A stretch of 64,000 nt of DNA from Bugula neritina (lineage: Eukaryota; Bryozoa; Gymnolaemata; Cheilostomatida; Bugulidae). Position 1 is the first letter of the stretch. Each line of letters starts with the position of its first letter. Positions 12,581-28,256 of the stretch are shown one piece after another. Where the stretch lies: assembly GCA_964035545.1 (NCBI GenBank), contig OZ037770.1:1132501-1196500 (forward strand). Reading direction: 5' to 3'. The translations under genes and the position numbers were made by a program. Under the pieces are notes generated by a model that was not told where the DNA came from, did not search any database, and was given only the letters and a program-made list of their open reading frames with translations.

Positions 12581-13879
12581 CTAATAATGCCACATGAGAC
12601 TTTCAACAGTATAACTGTGAGTAATAACATTACTTTCATCAAACTTTAGACACTTGGTGCTGCGCATATTTAGACTGCATGGTCATTACATGTTTTCTCA
12701 CTCTACAATTTTCGATAGCATCTGGTGAATAAAAAACAATGTAACAGCACAATTCATGTGAGAATTGAGGTTCAGGCTTCCAACTGAATGTTATACATGT
12801 TGCATTTAAATTCAAGTGTCAGGTGTTCAGTGCTACGTTGACGGCTGCCTTAAGCTGCATGGTGCTGAGACTTGGAACATATACAGTGTGCAAGCAGACA
12901 GACTGCAAGCACATGTCATGAGATATCTATAACACTCGACATGGAGGAAAGAAATTACTAACACAGAAGTACTAACAACAGCTAGTTTACCATCTTTATA
13001 ATCTATCCTTGTTCAAATAAACTTGAAAGGCTATAGAGTATATTATAAAATTATAATTATAATAATTACAAAAATAATTCTTTCTATAGTTAGCTTTTTT
13101 ATTTATCTGTAATTTTTATACATCAAAAAGTTTCCTAATAAAAATATATATTGCACACTAATTCAATATATGACTCAGCATATATAAAATGATCAACCTT
13201 ATTATAAACAATTTGTGCTCAATTGATTCTTAATTCCCTTATTCATTTTCCTTCGTCCCTTGTCTTAGAATTGTGCCTTATAATAGCTACTATATTTAAA
13301 TTCACAAATTTATATATATTTAACAAAGTTTAAAATATTATGCAAAAATGCGTAATAAATTTGCATGAGTGTACACTTGTCAACTAATGTGCAGAATTTT
13401 TTATATATTATCATATATTATTTTATAACTTAAATATTATATAAATAGATACAGACACACATGCAGGCACACATGTGCACACACACACTTGCACACATCC
13501 AGCACACATGCATAGAAGAATCTGATTAAAAACAAAATACTGGTAAAACGATATCGACAAATAAATAGTTTAGGCAATTCCATTTTTAGCAATATATTTT
13601 ATTATATATATAGATAAATTGTAAATCTATAGTCAAGTGACATATAATAATATAACTTAGTTATCCAATCACATCATAGCTTAAAAATTTATTAGTATAT
13701 TCTTGTGGCTTTATGATCTTATCTTTATAGCTATGATGTAATAGATAACATAATATATAAATGTAATAGTTTTATATCAATGATATGCATTTGGCATTCT
13801 CTATGCTCTTTGAAAATAGTGTATGCACGAGCACAACTCACACTTGCAAGCACCTGCAAGCACCTGCTGAAACACCAAA

Positions 13880-15284
<1,405 letters not shown>

Positions 15285-17216
15285 TTTATTAATTAGTATA
15301 TTCTACTTCAATTATAGACTGTGGTTCTTGTGTTTTGTGGCAAATGATTAGGACTTCTCTACTCTTCAAAATTTTATAAAAATATATTTTTATATATTAG
15401 AATTATAAAAGCATACACTTTGTGGTTCGATATTTTTATTTTCAAATATATAATTTTAGAAACTCAATCAAGCAGTTTAAATACTTATTCTTCAAATTAG
15501 TTTGCACTAATGTTTCGTTTCATCATCGTAGGTATAGTGTTTGTCTGTAAGATAGGGGAAATGGGACACTTTATGTAGAATGCTCTAAATGGTTTATAGA
15601 CAACTCAGGTAATTACAAATCACTTCATTGTATCACATCTCAGCGCAGCTCATGTAAACTAAACTCGTCAGTGTCAGTATTTGAGGCAAATTGTAGAACT
15701 ATTGCTGTGAATAAGCAATCTAAAAGATAAACTCGGCCACAAACAACATTTTGCTTTTGGTGTGCATGTATCTTCTTGTGCATAAATTTTCTTCAATATG
15801 TTCAGTTATGAAGTTGTGTGCCTTATGCACATGTTTTATGCTGTAATTTTGTTCTGTTTTTTTACCATAATGTTGTCTTCACTTCATAATAATTGTTTAT
15901 TGAGGGGTCAATAATTTAAAACAATTGCTTGCAAGCTTAAAACTAAGTAGGTTAAAAAACCAAGGTTTAAATTAAAGCGCAAATTAATTATCAGGCAAAA
16001 TTACTTATTGGTTGTACCCGATAATTACTAATAAAGTAGGAATAAGCCATGCAAACAAAGTGTTGATAATGAATGTAGTTGAACAATTCAATTTATAGTT
16101 AGTCATGCTGATTCTCTCATATATAAAAAGAAATTATTGAAATACTTATTGTTCTCAATCTTAATGAATAGCAAGCCTTTTAGTTGTTCTATTTCACTCA
16201 GTTTCTACCAAAACATCAACATCAACACCTCTATTTCAACCTGAGAAAAATCAATACAAGACTTGGCCAATCTGGTCAGGCAAAAGGAAATCAAATATCA
16301 AATCGAATTGAATGGAATTAAATTAGTGCAGTTCAGCTTAACAACTGATTCAGCATATACTAGCTGGTAGAAGCTTTTCAGTTTTAATCTCCACAAACCC
16401 AACACATTTATAGCCTCTCATATTGAATTGTTTCTCTTTTATAAATATCTTTTACAAATACTATTACAGAATCCATGCATGCATAATATGTTATTGAGAA
16501 AATTATATAAGACTATTGAACCCTAAGTTTTTCTATGCTTTTAATATTACTGAAATATAATTATAATTATTGTTATCATAAATATTAAATTATATGCATT
16601 TATATTACGTTGTTTCATATAATAGCTGACATATAATTGTTTCCTATATGTTTATTGTAAGTAAAAAAGCTCTCTTGATGAATTTAATTATAAATATAAG
16701 ATAAATAATAAAAACATAAAATACATGCATCCTGTAGCACTAAAACATTCCTAAAACTACAATGCTCAAAGAAAATGCACTTGAATTTTACAGACTAAAT
16801 TTACATAAAACTTATAGTGAAAAATGTTTATTGACTACAAATTGTTATTTGATAATTGCTAACCAACTTAAAAAGGTAACCTTTTTTTGATTTTGTTGCA
16901 AATATTTTTGACATTTCAAGAAAAAGTCTGTTGAAGTTTCCAAAAACCGGGACATGATATAGTTTGTGTTTTGCAGCAAAAATTACACAAGCCTACAGCA
17001 TTTCACCTACACAGGTAACTTACTCTTTGAAACTGAAGTTTCCACAGCGATTGTCTTCTCTTTCTCAACTCCTTAGTTTCATCCAGGTATTTTGTTTACA
17101 TGTCACTTATTATTCTTTCATATTCACAATAGTATATATATGAATAATTTTGTTATTTTTTAACAAACGTAATTTTAATACATTATGTTACAAAGAGAAT
17201 ATAATAATTATAGGTT
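15285..17216. other. Intergenic B1 to fucosyltransferase
   Basis: No coding exon recognised. A CT-rich stretch ending in CCAG|GTATTT (near 17093) could be the donor of an untranslated first exon of the fucosyltransferase gene, since the first coding exon begins just after an AG at 17212-17213. Confidence 0.4.
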
Positions 17217-18879
17217 ATGATGAAGTTGATGCAAAAGAGATCGACATTTAGGGTGGCTCTGCAGTTGGTGATTTTCTATTTTATTGGCACTACTATTTAT
17301 ATAAATCATGTAACCAGAACTGATCAAGTCTATTACAAATGTAAGATGCCTACAGTCTATACTAAAAAGGCTTCAGCTCTATTAGTATAGATCTCTTATT
17401 AGGTTTTCTAATCTGCATGAAGATTGATAACTGCAAAAAGGATAATATATGAATGAGTGAGTGAATGAGTGAGTGAATGAGTGAGTGATTGAGTGACTGA
17501 GTGATTGAATGAGTGAGTGAGTGAGTGAGTGAGTGAGTGAGTGAGTGAGTGAGTGAGTGAGTGAGTGAGTGGGTGACTGAGTGATGGATTAAGTGAGCAA
17601 ATGAGCTAGTGATCGGTGAATAAGTCAAGGAGTTAGTTATCACTTTTAGATAATTAAAGCTTTAACATTTTACTTTCATTTGTAAAAGTAGTTCATTCAC
17701 AACAATAACTTTTTAGCTTTTGGCACCTATTACAACACTAACATTACCTCCACTGCTATAAGCTTTTCCGGAGACCTACAAAACATAATAAATATAAAAG
17801 ATTGTGTTAACTGCCTTACAGGAAAAGTTCTTGTGACCGCTAGCAGAGGTAAGTTTGTGCAAGTTTCAGGCAAACTGCAAACAAGCAAGAAAAAAGCAAA
17901 GCATTTTTATAACAGCAGCAAGTTAATAAACACTTTTCTCAACAATATCATTTATTTTGCTAATAGAAACCGTTTTTAATTGTTAAATATATTTTGTTGT
18001 AAATTTTAAATATTTGAAGGGTGGATTTGCAGAAAAGTCAGGTTGGGTAATAAAATGTTTATGATGGCTTCTGCAATTGCTGCTGCTGTAAGATACAATG
18101 CTACGTTTGTAATGACTCGACAAGGGGATGATTGTGAGTGGATGGCATGGTTACAAGACCTGTTTATATCATTTAGTACAACACTTCCATTATTACCATT
18201 TTCTATGATGGAAAACTGGACCAGTGTTGAAGGAGGAGAGTATACAGCTTTCAGCCCAGTTGAAATCAGAGGAAATAATGCATCAATTGCAGGATACAGA
18301 CAGTCGTGGAAATATTTTCAAAGTGAGGCTGAACAAAAAGCGATCCGAGAAACATTTAAATTCACTTCAAAATATGAAACGAGTTCTTATAAAACCTTGG
18401 AGAAAGCTAGAGACCAGTTCAGCTGTATCGTTCATCCAACTTTTGTTGGTGTTCACGTAAGACTTGGTGACATGTTAGAGAAGGGAAACATAGAATACGG
18501 ATATCGTGCTGCCAATTTATCATTCTTTTCTTCTGCAATGAAAACTGTGACATCATATTTCAACAAATCAAGTTGTATCATATTCATTGTTGCTTCAGAC
18601 AGCTTTGGCCTAGCAAATCAAATGCTGAAGCCATTGGAAAGTAATTACAACATTTACTGGAGTACCGGAAGTTGGAGTGAAGATTTTGCAGCTCTCTCCA
18701 AATGTAACCACAGCATCATCAGTGGAGGTACTTTTGGGTTCTGGACAGCCTGGATGGCTGGCGGTAAAGTGTGGTATTTTTCAAAATTTGTTAAGCCTGA
18801 CACAACATTTGCGACAGATTTTATTACTGAGAATTTTTACCTACCTTGGTGGAAGCCAGTGGGCTGGCGCATTGATTGA
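17217..18879 (+). CDS. GT11-family fucosyltransferase (alpha-1,2-type), type II membrane protein
   Basis: Three coding exons: 17217-17340, 17717-17848, 18020-18879; 371 residues. Exon 1 starts MMKLMQKRSTFRVALQLV and supplies a short basic cytosolic tail plus one hydrophobic anchor, the normal topology of Golgi glycosyltransferases. Exon 2 is a stem region with N-X-S/T sites. Exon 3 holds the catalytic domain: RLGNKMFMMASA near residue 93, HVRLGD at 231-236 (the GT11 nucleotide-sugar motif H-X-R-X-G-D), VASDSFGLANQ, and SGGTFGFWTAWMAGG near the C terminus. All junctions are phase 1. The family transfers fucose from GDP-fucose to galactose in glycans; the exact acceptor cannot be told. The reading frame of exon 3 extends upstream of its first ATG through RKVRLG, so the exon start at 18020, not that ATG, is right. 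Confidence 0.87.
17451..17580. repeat. (GAGT)n microsatellite in a fucosyltransferase intron
   Basis: About 120 bp of GAGTGAGT/GAATGAGT repeats inside the first coding intron; it is full of GTGAGT words that match the donor consensus. Confidence 0.93.
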
Positions 18880-20159
18880 ATTCTAATAATTACATTTGTA
18901 TTTGTTTCATTGCTTGAATTAGCAGGTACATAGATCAATTTATATAGTCGTACATTGATATATACTATAATGTCTAATTTTCTTATTAATAATATCAATA
19001 AATTCAAGGTTATGCTACTATAAACAGAGAAACCCAAATGTTTATTTCTAACTTATTGCCAAAAGCTTGCAAGTTAAAGTAATGTATGCCAGTTTAGTAT
19101 TTGCTTTTTATTACACATCTATCTATCCATCACATCTTTTTCCTAGTTAACTATCATACATTTAAAATGCCACAATAACATTTAAAAAGTGAAAATAAGT
19201 TTAACAATGATGCCAAAAGTATTCCCGCATTGCTTTTTGCAAAAAAAAGCCATAAACATTGTTAAGTCACACCACTATATCGGCATCAATTGATTGCTTT
19301 GTTTCCAAAAGCTTTGAAATAAATTAAGTCAAAATTGCAAATGCAATGACATCTGGCAAAAATAATTTGAGTGCATGAGGCAACAATTCATGTAAAAAAG
19401 GCACAATGAGTAAGTCAACTTCTTTAAATGCCAGTTTTACCTACTTTGCCATTTGTGCCATTATAACCTGTGCCATTTTTACCTGCTCCATTTTTATTAG
19501 TGCCATTTTTACCATGCCATGGACACCGCAGTAGATATATAGCTACTTATGATTTACTGGTCCACTACCATCATCTTTTACCGGCTGATTAGTTTTTAAA
19601 GAAACAAAAATTGATATGTTAAAATCAGTCAGTATAAATTAGCCAATTGACAAAACAGTCGAGTTCGCGTCAGAAGTGTCTAAATCTTGGATGAATGCGG
19701 TGTAGAAATGAAGGAGTGTTACGCAAAGTATTATTACAGTTTGTATATATATATTATAAATAACATCAAATAATCACAGCTTCCTTCTATCCTAACTGTG
19801 CAGTCAAAAGGCAAATTGCCATAAACAGTGTCACATATATACGAAAAACATTGTGGTATCTATGCATATGACATCACACCGTAAAGCTTAGAGATAATAA
19901 CACAAAGTTAACTGTATTATCTACAAAAAAGCTTTGCTATGCATTATTAATGTAAAGTCATCGGTTTATCTTCATGTACAGGATTTATTTTTTACTGTCT
20001 TAACATAAAAATTATGGAATGATATTTTTGTGTTATACTATATGTAAAAAATATGCATCACGATATATAATATTTTTACATTGCATTAATCTTTTCAGTA
20101 CCTTACTATTGAATTTTATCTCAACAACTTTACAATAAACACTCAAGTGGTTATTCTTC

Positions 20160-20480
20160 ACAATAGCAGTTGTTTGTTAACATTATTTCTAATTACATTA
20201 GATCTAATCATTATATAATTAAACTAAAACTATCCCTTGATTCTTTACTAATTAGTATAATTATACCCTTTCCTGTTTGTCTTTGCGCTAATGTTTAGCA
20301 ACTCTAAATAGCAAAAGTGCAGCTTTTTATTTCGTTTCCCGCTTGATATAATCTTTATTTTGATGATTGTGCATGTTATTGTGCTTTATTAGAAGAACTG
20401 ACAATGTTGAACTAGATAATTTAAAATCTCTCTGAGAATAGGAAATACTATAGTGCATGTTTTATCTTTATCCATTTGTT
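20160..20480. promoter_or_regulatory. Shared upstream module, copy at B2
   Basis: Same ordered words as at A1/A2 and B3/B4. Here the middle part (TTTCCTCGCTTTATAATC and following) is missing, making it about 80 bp shorter. Confidence 0.65.
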
Positions 20481-20525
20481 TGATTATGTAATTATGCATC
20501 TACTATTTAACTAGACATCGTTATA

Positions 20526-20535
20526 TATTTATAAG
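20526..20535 (+). promoter_or_regulatory. TATA-like box of B2
   Basis: TATTTATAAGAG 94 bp before the ATG, at the same place as TATATATAAGAG in B4. Confidence 0.55.
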
Positions 20536-20619
20536 AGTCAAATAAATTTGCATTATAATATATTACGCTAGAAGCAGCCAGCTTGGCTCACACCTGCAAG
20601 CACCTGTCAAGACACCAAA

Positions 20620-22637
<2,018 letters not shown>

Positions 22638-25164
22638 CATCTCAATTAGTATATTCTACATCTGTAGACTGTGGTTCTTGTCTTTTATTCTAAGCTAATA
22701 ATTCTGTATTCTTGCTTTTTACAATTAAACTCAAAATTAAAAATTACACATTGTCAAACTTTATATTATCATTTTAAAATTGATGTTTATAAATATATAT
22801 TTTTAAAATTTTAAAGTCATAAAACTAATTTTATGTTTTAAATGGTTATGGTTTCCACTGCAAAATAAATTGTATGTAAAAAGTTATTAAAGTGCTATTT
22901 GATATAAAAACGTGGCAGATGTTCCTTGCCATAGTTTCAATATATCTAGCTGTATGTAACAAGTTACTAAAGGATTATTTGACATAGAAATTTAACATAT
23001 GTGTGTTCCTTGTCCTATATAAGCTTTAATATATAACCATATTGAAAAGTGAAACGCAATGAAAAAACAATCATAATATTGCTCTTAGTTCTATTTAAAA
23101 ATATGTTTATGAATAATATTATAACAGCAACTAATAATTTGCTGTTTATATTTAAAAATCTTTCAGTTCAACTATTAACACTACAAATTTTTAAACAAAA
23201 TTTAATCTAGAATAACATGCTGAACAATGTGCATATTTCAAAATCTTTTAAATAAAGATCAAACTTTGAAATAAAACTGATTTACGGCTACTTTTATGTA
23301 TTGCAATTTTGTGCCATCAACAAAAATTAAATTGCAAAGTTAAGACACTAATAATAGTTACATAAACATGAAAACATTAACATATATAATCTACAAATTA
23401 TAAGTTATATTGTACTTTAGTAAAAGCTAAGAAATGATAATAATTTCTTATTTAAAAAACAAAACTTATGAAAATTCCATAAACCTATAAAATGAATTTA
23501 ATATAAAAAGCTGTTAAAACTTGCAACGACCAGTCACAATCTACAAACATTATCTGAGGTAGCATTGATTGGTTGAATTCAATTGTCGGATTAATTCTAC
23601 TCGCTATATAGTCTGATCAAGATTTCTTTTACCTAGTCTTGGCTCTATCTTCACCGCAACAACGCTATTCAGGGTCGTCAACTCAACGCAAAGAATACTG
23701 TTCAATAGCTTCAATAACATCTTTATTACACCAGAAACACGTTGCCAGAGATTGAGTGTCGGCTCCTGCCATTTCCAGCTCATTTAGCATCTGCATGAAT
23801 ATCCAATTAGCTGCTCATTAAAGTTTTAGACATTTGAGTCATAATGCATGATACCTTTAAGATTGAGTTGTATTGAACTTCAATAATATATATATATATA
23901 CTCCCACAGAGAAGGAAATGTGTGGACGTGTAGTAATAGATACATTTAGAAGGCTATACCTATGATGGATTGAAAAAGGTTTAGATCTACTCTAGCTTGC
24001 AATCATTATCATCATCTTTCACCAGCTGATTGGTTTTTAAAGAAACAAAAATGATATGTTAAAATCAGTCAGTATAACTTAGCCAATTGACAAAACAGTC
24101 GAGTTTGCGTCAGAAATGTCCAAACCATGAACGCATACAGTGTAGGAAGAAAGGAGTGTTATGCAAAGTGTTATTACATACAGCTCAAATTAAATAACAC
24201 AACATCAAATTATCACAGCTTCCTTCTAACCTTATTGTGCAGTCAAAAGGCAAATTGCCATAAACAGTGTCACATATATACGAAAAACATTGTGGTATTT
24301 ATGCATGACATCATGCCGTAAAGCTTAAAGATAATAACAAAATGTTAACTATACTATCTACAAAAAAGCTTACCCATGCATTATGAATGATTTACCTTCA
24401 TGTACATAATTTTCTTTTTACTGACTTAACATGAAAATTATGGTGTGATATTTCTTGTGTCATACAATATATGTAAAAACATGCATCACGATATATGTTA
24501 TTTTTACATTGCATTATTTTTTGAAAAGCTTACTATATTGAATTTCATTTGAACAACTTTACAATAAACACTCAAGTTGCTATTCTTTACAATAGCAGTT
24601 GTTTGTTAACATTATTTCTAATTACATTAGATCTAATCAATTTCTAATTACATTAGATCTAATCATTATAATTTCCTCATCTTACAATTACAATTATTTC
24701 ATTTTCACGAGTGTTTCAATAAAACACAATTTATGGCGTTTGTTTTATTAATAATATTGTATTTCAAGCATCAGCTATCCTTTAATTTTATACTGAGTAG
24801 CTGCACCAACACTCTTTCTTGTTTATCTCTGTAATAATGTTGCTACTGTTTAGCTTAACTCTAAATAGTGAAACTGCAGCTTTTTATTCTGCTTCCTGTG
24901 TGATTTAATCTTTATTTTGATGACAGTGCATGTAATTGTACCTTGGAAAAACAGTAGTTGACAATGCTGAACTAGATAATGAAATCTCTCTGCATGAGAA
25001 TAGGAAATACTATAGTGCATGTTTTATCTTTATCTATTTTGTTTGATTATGTAATTATAATGCACATCTACTATTTAATAAGACATCATTATAGATTCAT
25101 AATACGCTAGAGGCAGCCAGCCAGCACGGCTAACACCTGCAAGTACCTGCTATAAGACACTAAA
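22638..25164. other. Intergenic B2 to B3
   Basis: No coding exon seen. The 3' flank of B2 (to about 23900) is alignable to the 3' flank of B3 (27000-28440) and in part of B4 (34300-34640); the remainder (from 23900) is the 5' flank of B3 and matches 31020 onward. Confidence 0.55.
24595..25045. promoter_or_regulatory. Shared upstream module, copy at B3
   Basis: Full-length copy with all landmarks. A 26-bp word around TTTCTAATTACATTAGATC is tandemly doubled here (about 24615-24665) and single at the other copies. Confidence 0.65.
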
Positions 25165-26979
25165 ATGTTTTACTACCCGATGATGGGGATAGCATTTCTT
25201 GTAGCAATTGCACTACAGGCTAGAAAGTGGCGTTTTCCAGGTAAAGCTTTTTCTTATCATAAGACAGTTATATATTATAAAATAAATTATTATAGGATAT
25301 ATATTTTTATTATAAACAAATGTTTTGTCCTAAAAAATTTAACCACTTGCAATAACTGTTTTAATAGATGGCAATGAGACAGCTCTTGGAGTGAGGAGTT
25401 TAGAAGAAGAATTTAAAATGAAAAATCATACTTTAGTGAATATGCTGCAAAGAAGCAGGTGAGTTCAGTTGATTAGAATAATATTGCTTTCTTTTCAAAA
25501 AGTTCTTGAAAAAGGTATTTTAATAATTTGTATAGAATCAAGATGCCAAAATTTTAACATATTTTTCTTATCAATTCTTATAGCTATGCACTGTTATGTT
25601 TTTGTTCAGTTGAAAGTAAAATAAATTTATGAATTTAAAAAAAGCATTAGTTTTTAATAAATCCATTTTGCAGTTGTAACAGATTTTTGTTATATTTTCA
25701 CATGTAACTTAAAAAAGTTCTTCTTTTTTGAACAGAAAATTAAATTTTATATGTAAAGTAATTTGAATTTTAAAGCTATGCTCGGTGTAGACTTGAGTAT
25801 TTCTATAATTCATTAAAACAAAAATTTAGTAAAATGTTAACTATATATATATATCTCTCTAATATAAAATCCCAGGTCTACTTCAAAGCAATCTTTTAAA
25901 CTTATAGACAAATAAATAACAAAAATGATCTTTATTTTTCATAGAGAGAAGTATTTTGAAAATGAAATAAAGAAAAGAAGATCTGGTAGAAAATGCAGGA
26001 GTGCAGGTAAACTAAAGTGTAAAACTAAACAAAAATTGGCTCACAAAAAATATATTGTATTACATATATATTGTATTAAATATATTGTATTAAATATATT
26101 TTATCAAATATTTTCTATTAGATACATTCTATTAAGTATATTCTATTAAAATATATATTCTATTAAATATATTTTATTAAATAATGAACACGAAGTATGA
26201 AAAACTAACTTGCAATTTGCAAATTTGTTTCAACACATTTACATTGCAATATCATGCAACTCAAATATCAGATGAATGCAATTTTAAAATATTTATAACT
26301 TATAATGACTTAAATTTATAATAAGACATGCTTTGTATTTTAAATATAAAATATGGTAATAGCTTCACTACTTTAATTATTTGCATGCATCTGGTTATAA
26401 AATATCTTATAAGAAGTTGACTTTCAACTCTACAGGATAAGCTGTAATTCTTATTGGGGAAACATTTTATACCTATCACAGATTTCTCTACAAATTAAAT
26501 TTTGAAATAAAACTAATATAAATATAAATTGGACTCCATCCACTATACCACAGTATAAATCATAAAATGTTAGTGTAATTCATTCTTTTAATAACTTGAC
26601 CAGTATTTGCTAGATTATTTAGTGTTTTTTATAGTTGTTGACGAAATATTTACTTTTTGTGAATTTAATTTTGTGTTGCTGAACACTGCGTTATGCTATA
26701 AAGTCTATATTTACATTGAATTACAACTGCCTCTATTAGTTTTACTCTATGTTTATTTTTCATCTTTATATGCAACAATCCTGGTTTACATCAATTGGAA
26801 TAGTGTATAATTATACACACACACACACGCACACGCGCGCGCGCACACACATATATATAATATTGTCTAGTCTTTCTCATTCAGGAAGCAGATGTACGTC
26901 TACAAAGTTATGTTGTGATGAAACAAGATGCCACTGCAGAGGACCTTTTAAGAGCACCTGCTACTGCAGCACTTACTAA
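25165..26979 (+). CDS. Family B inhibitor-knot-like secreted peptide precursor, copy B3
   Basis: Exons 25165-25240, 25368-25458, 25945-26006, 26885-26979; 107 residues; same phases. Signal peptide MFYYPMMGIAFLVAIALQA. The pro-region ends KKRRSGR before KCRSAGSRC. The eight-Cys core keeps the family spacing and differs from B2 at only a few residues (DET for DGT, STY for TTY, S for N). The segment that in B2 and B4 carries the TATA box is shortened here by about 30 bp, so promoter strength may differ although the coding part is intact. Confidence 0.84.
26050..26175. repeat. AT-rich minisatellite in B3 intron 3
   Basis: Same degenerate TATTAAATATATTCTATTAA family as in B2 and B4. Confidence 0.7.
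26814..26864. repeat. (AC)n/(GC)n tract in B3 intron 3
   Basis: Alternating purine-pyrimidine ACAC...GCGCGCGCACAC...TATATA, at the place where B1, B2 and B4 have pure (TA)n. Confidence 0.92.
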
Positions 26980-27950
26980 CATCTCAATTAGTATATTCTA
27001 CATCTGTAGACTGTGGTTCTTGTCTTTTTTTCTAAGGATAATAATTATTTATTCTTGTTTTTCACCATTAAACTCAAAATTAAAAAATATGCTTTGTTAA
27101 ACTTTATATAGTTAAAAATTTTCAGTTTTAAATATTATGTACTTTCGGAATTTCGAAGTCATAAAAATTAATATTATGTTTTAAATGGTTTATATGGTTT
27201 TTACTACAAAATAAATTGTATGTAAAAAGTTGCTAAAGTTTTATTTATTTCAAAAATTTAGCGTGTGTTCTTTGCAATAGCCCTAATATATATATATATA
27301 TATATAACTATAAAATGCAAAGAAAAATAATAATAATATTGCTCTTAGCTCTATTTAGAAATCTGTTTGTGAATAATAATAATAACAGCAACTAATAATT
27401 TGCTGTTTGTATCTAAAAATCTTCCACTTCAACTATTAACACTACAAGTTTTGTAAACAAAATTAAATCCAAAAATATATTCTGAACATTTTGCATACTT
27501 CAAAATTTTATAAATAAAACTGGTTCATGGCCACTCTTATGTATTGCAATTCTGTACCATCAACAAAAATTAAATTGCAAAGTTAAGATACTAATAATAG
27601 TTACATAAACATAAAAACATTAACATATATAATTTACAAATTATAAGTTATATAGTAAAGGCTAAGAAATATTATTAATTTCTTATTTAAAAACCAAAAT
27701 TTAGGAAAGTTCCATAAAACTTGAATGAATTTAATATAAAAAGCTGTCAAAATTTGCAACAACTAGTCACAATCTACAAACATTATCTGACTTACTATTG
27801 ATTGGTTGAATTCAATTGTCAGATTAATTCAACCCGATAGTCTGGTCAAGATTCCCTTGACCTAGTCTAGGCTCTATATACATCTTCACCACAGCTGCCC
27901 TTTTCAGCTAGGCTGTCAACTCAACGCAAAGAATACTGTTCAATAGCTAC

Positions 27951-28256
27951 ACCCCCTGTTCACCGTATATTGCCAAATGTAATGTAAAATATCAACCATC
28001 TTTGATGTGTTTGGCTGAAGTTTACAAAGTCCGCTATTAGGTAAGATATAACACACTTCATTGAACAGCTTTATCCAATGAGCTGACGCAAAAGTTCTTC
28101 TGTCTAATAGAAATCCATCGCAACTAGTTTGAATTAAGCGGTGCTTGATCCTAATTTAACGTACCGTAGCACCGTACAGAAAGCTCCAACATTTGTAAAA
28201 ATGGCTGCTATTTTGCGTTACGGTGTACGATACGGCAATGTGTGAACAGGGGGGTT
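27951..28256. mobile_element. TIR element of about 305 bp inserted in the B3 block
   Basis: Left end ACCCCCTGTTCACCGTA, right end reverse-complemented CCCCCCTGTTCACACATTGCC, so terminal inverted repeats of about 13-20 bp. The paralogous position in the B2 block (about 23725) reads continuously through, which is an empty site. No ORF. Confidence 0.7.

Larger units (their letters stand above)
11904..13879. other. Divergent promoter region A2/B1
   Basis: No coding exon seen. Holds the A2 promoter, the shared module, an A-block tail (to about 13040), a short CA-rich stretch (13454-13500) and, for B1, an AT-rich upstream region with TATATAAAT near 13753 and a doubled GCAAGCACCT leader. Confidence 0.55.
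18880..20619. other. Intergenic fucosyltransferase to B2
   Basis: No coding exon seen. A short run of TGCCATTTTTACC-like repeats (about 19430-19520). From about 19570 the sequence matches 24010 and 31150, the 5' start of the B-gene duplication block. Confidence 0.5.

Noticed and set aside
17362-17643. Thr-His-Ser-Leu repeat ORF on the minus strand
   Set aside because: Translation of the (GAGT)n array inside the fucosyltransferase intron.
18224-18460. Second-frame ORF inside the fucosyltransferase exon
   Set aside because: Frame shadow of the GT11 catalytic exon.
26749-27100. ORFs covering B3 exon 4 as an independent small gene
   Set aside because: They read through intron and microsatellite DNA; the exon belongs to the four-exon B3 gene.
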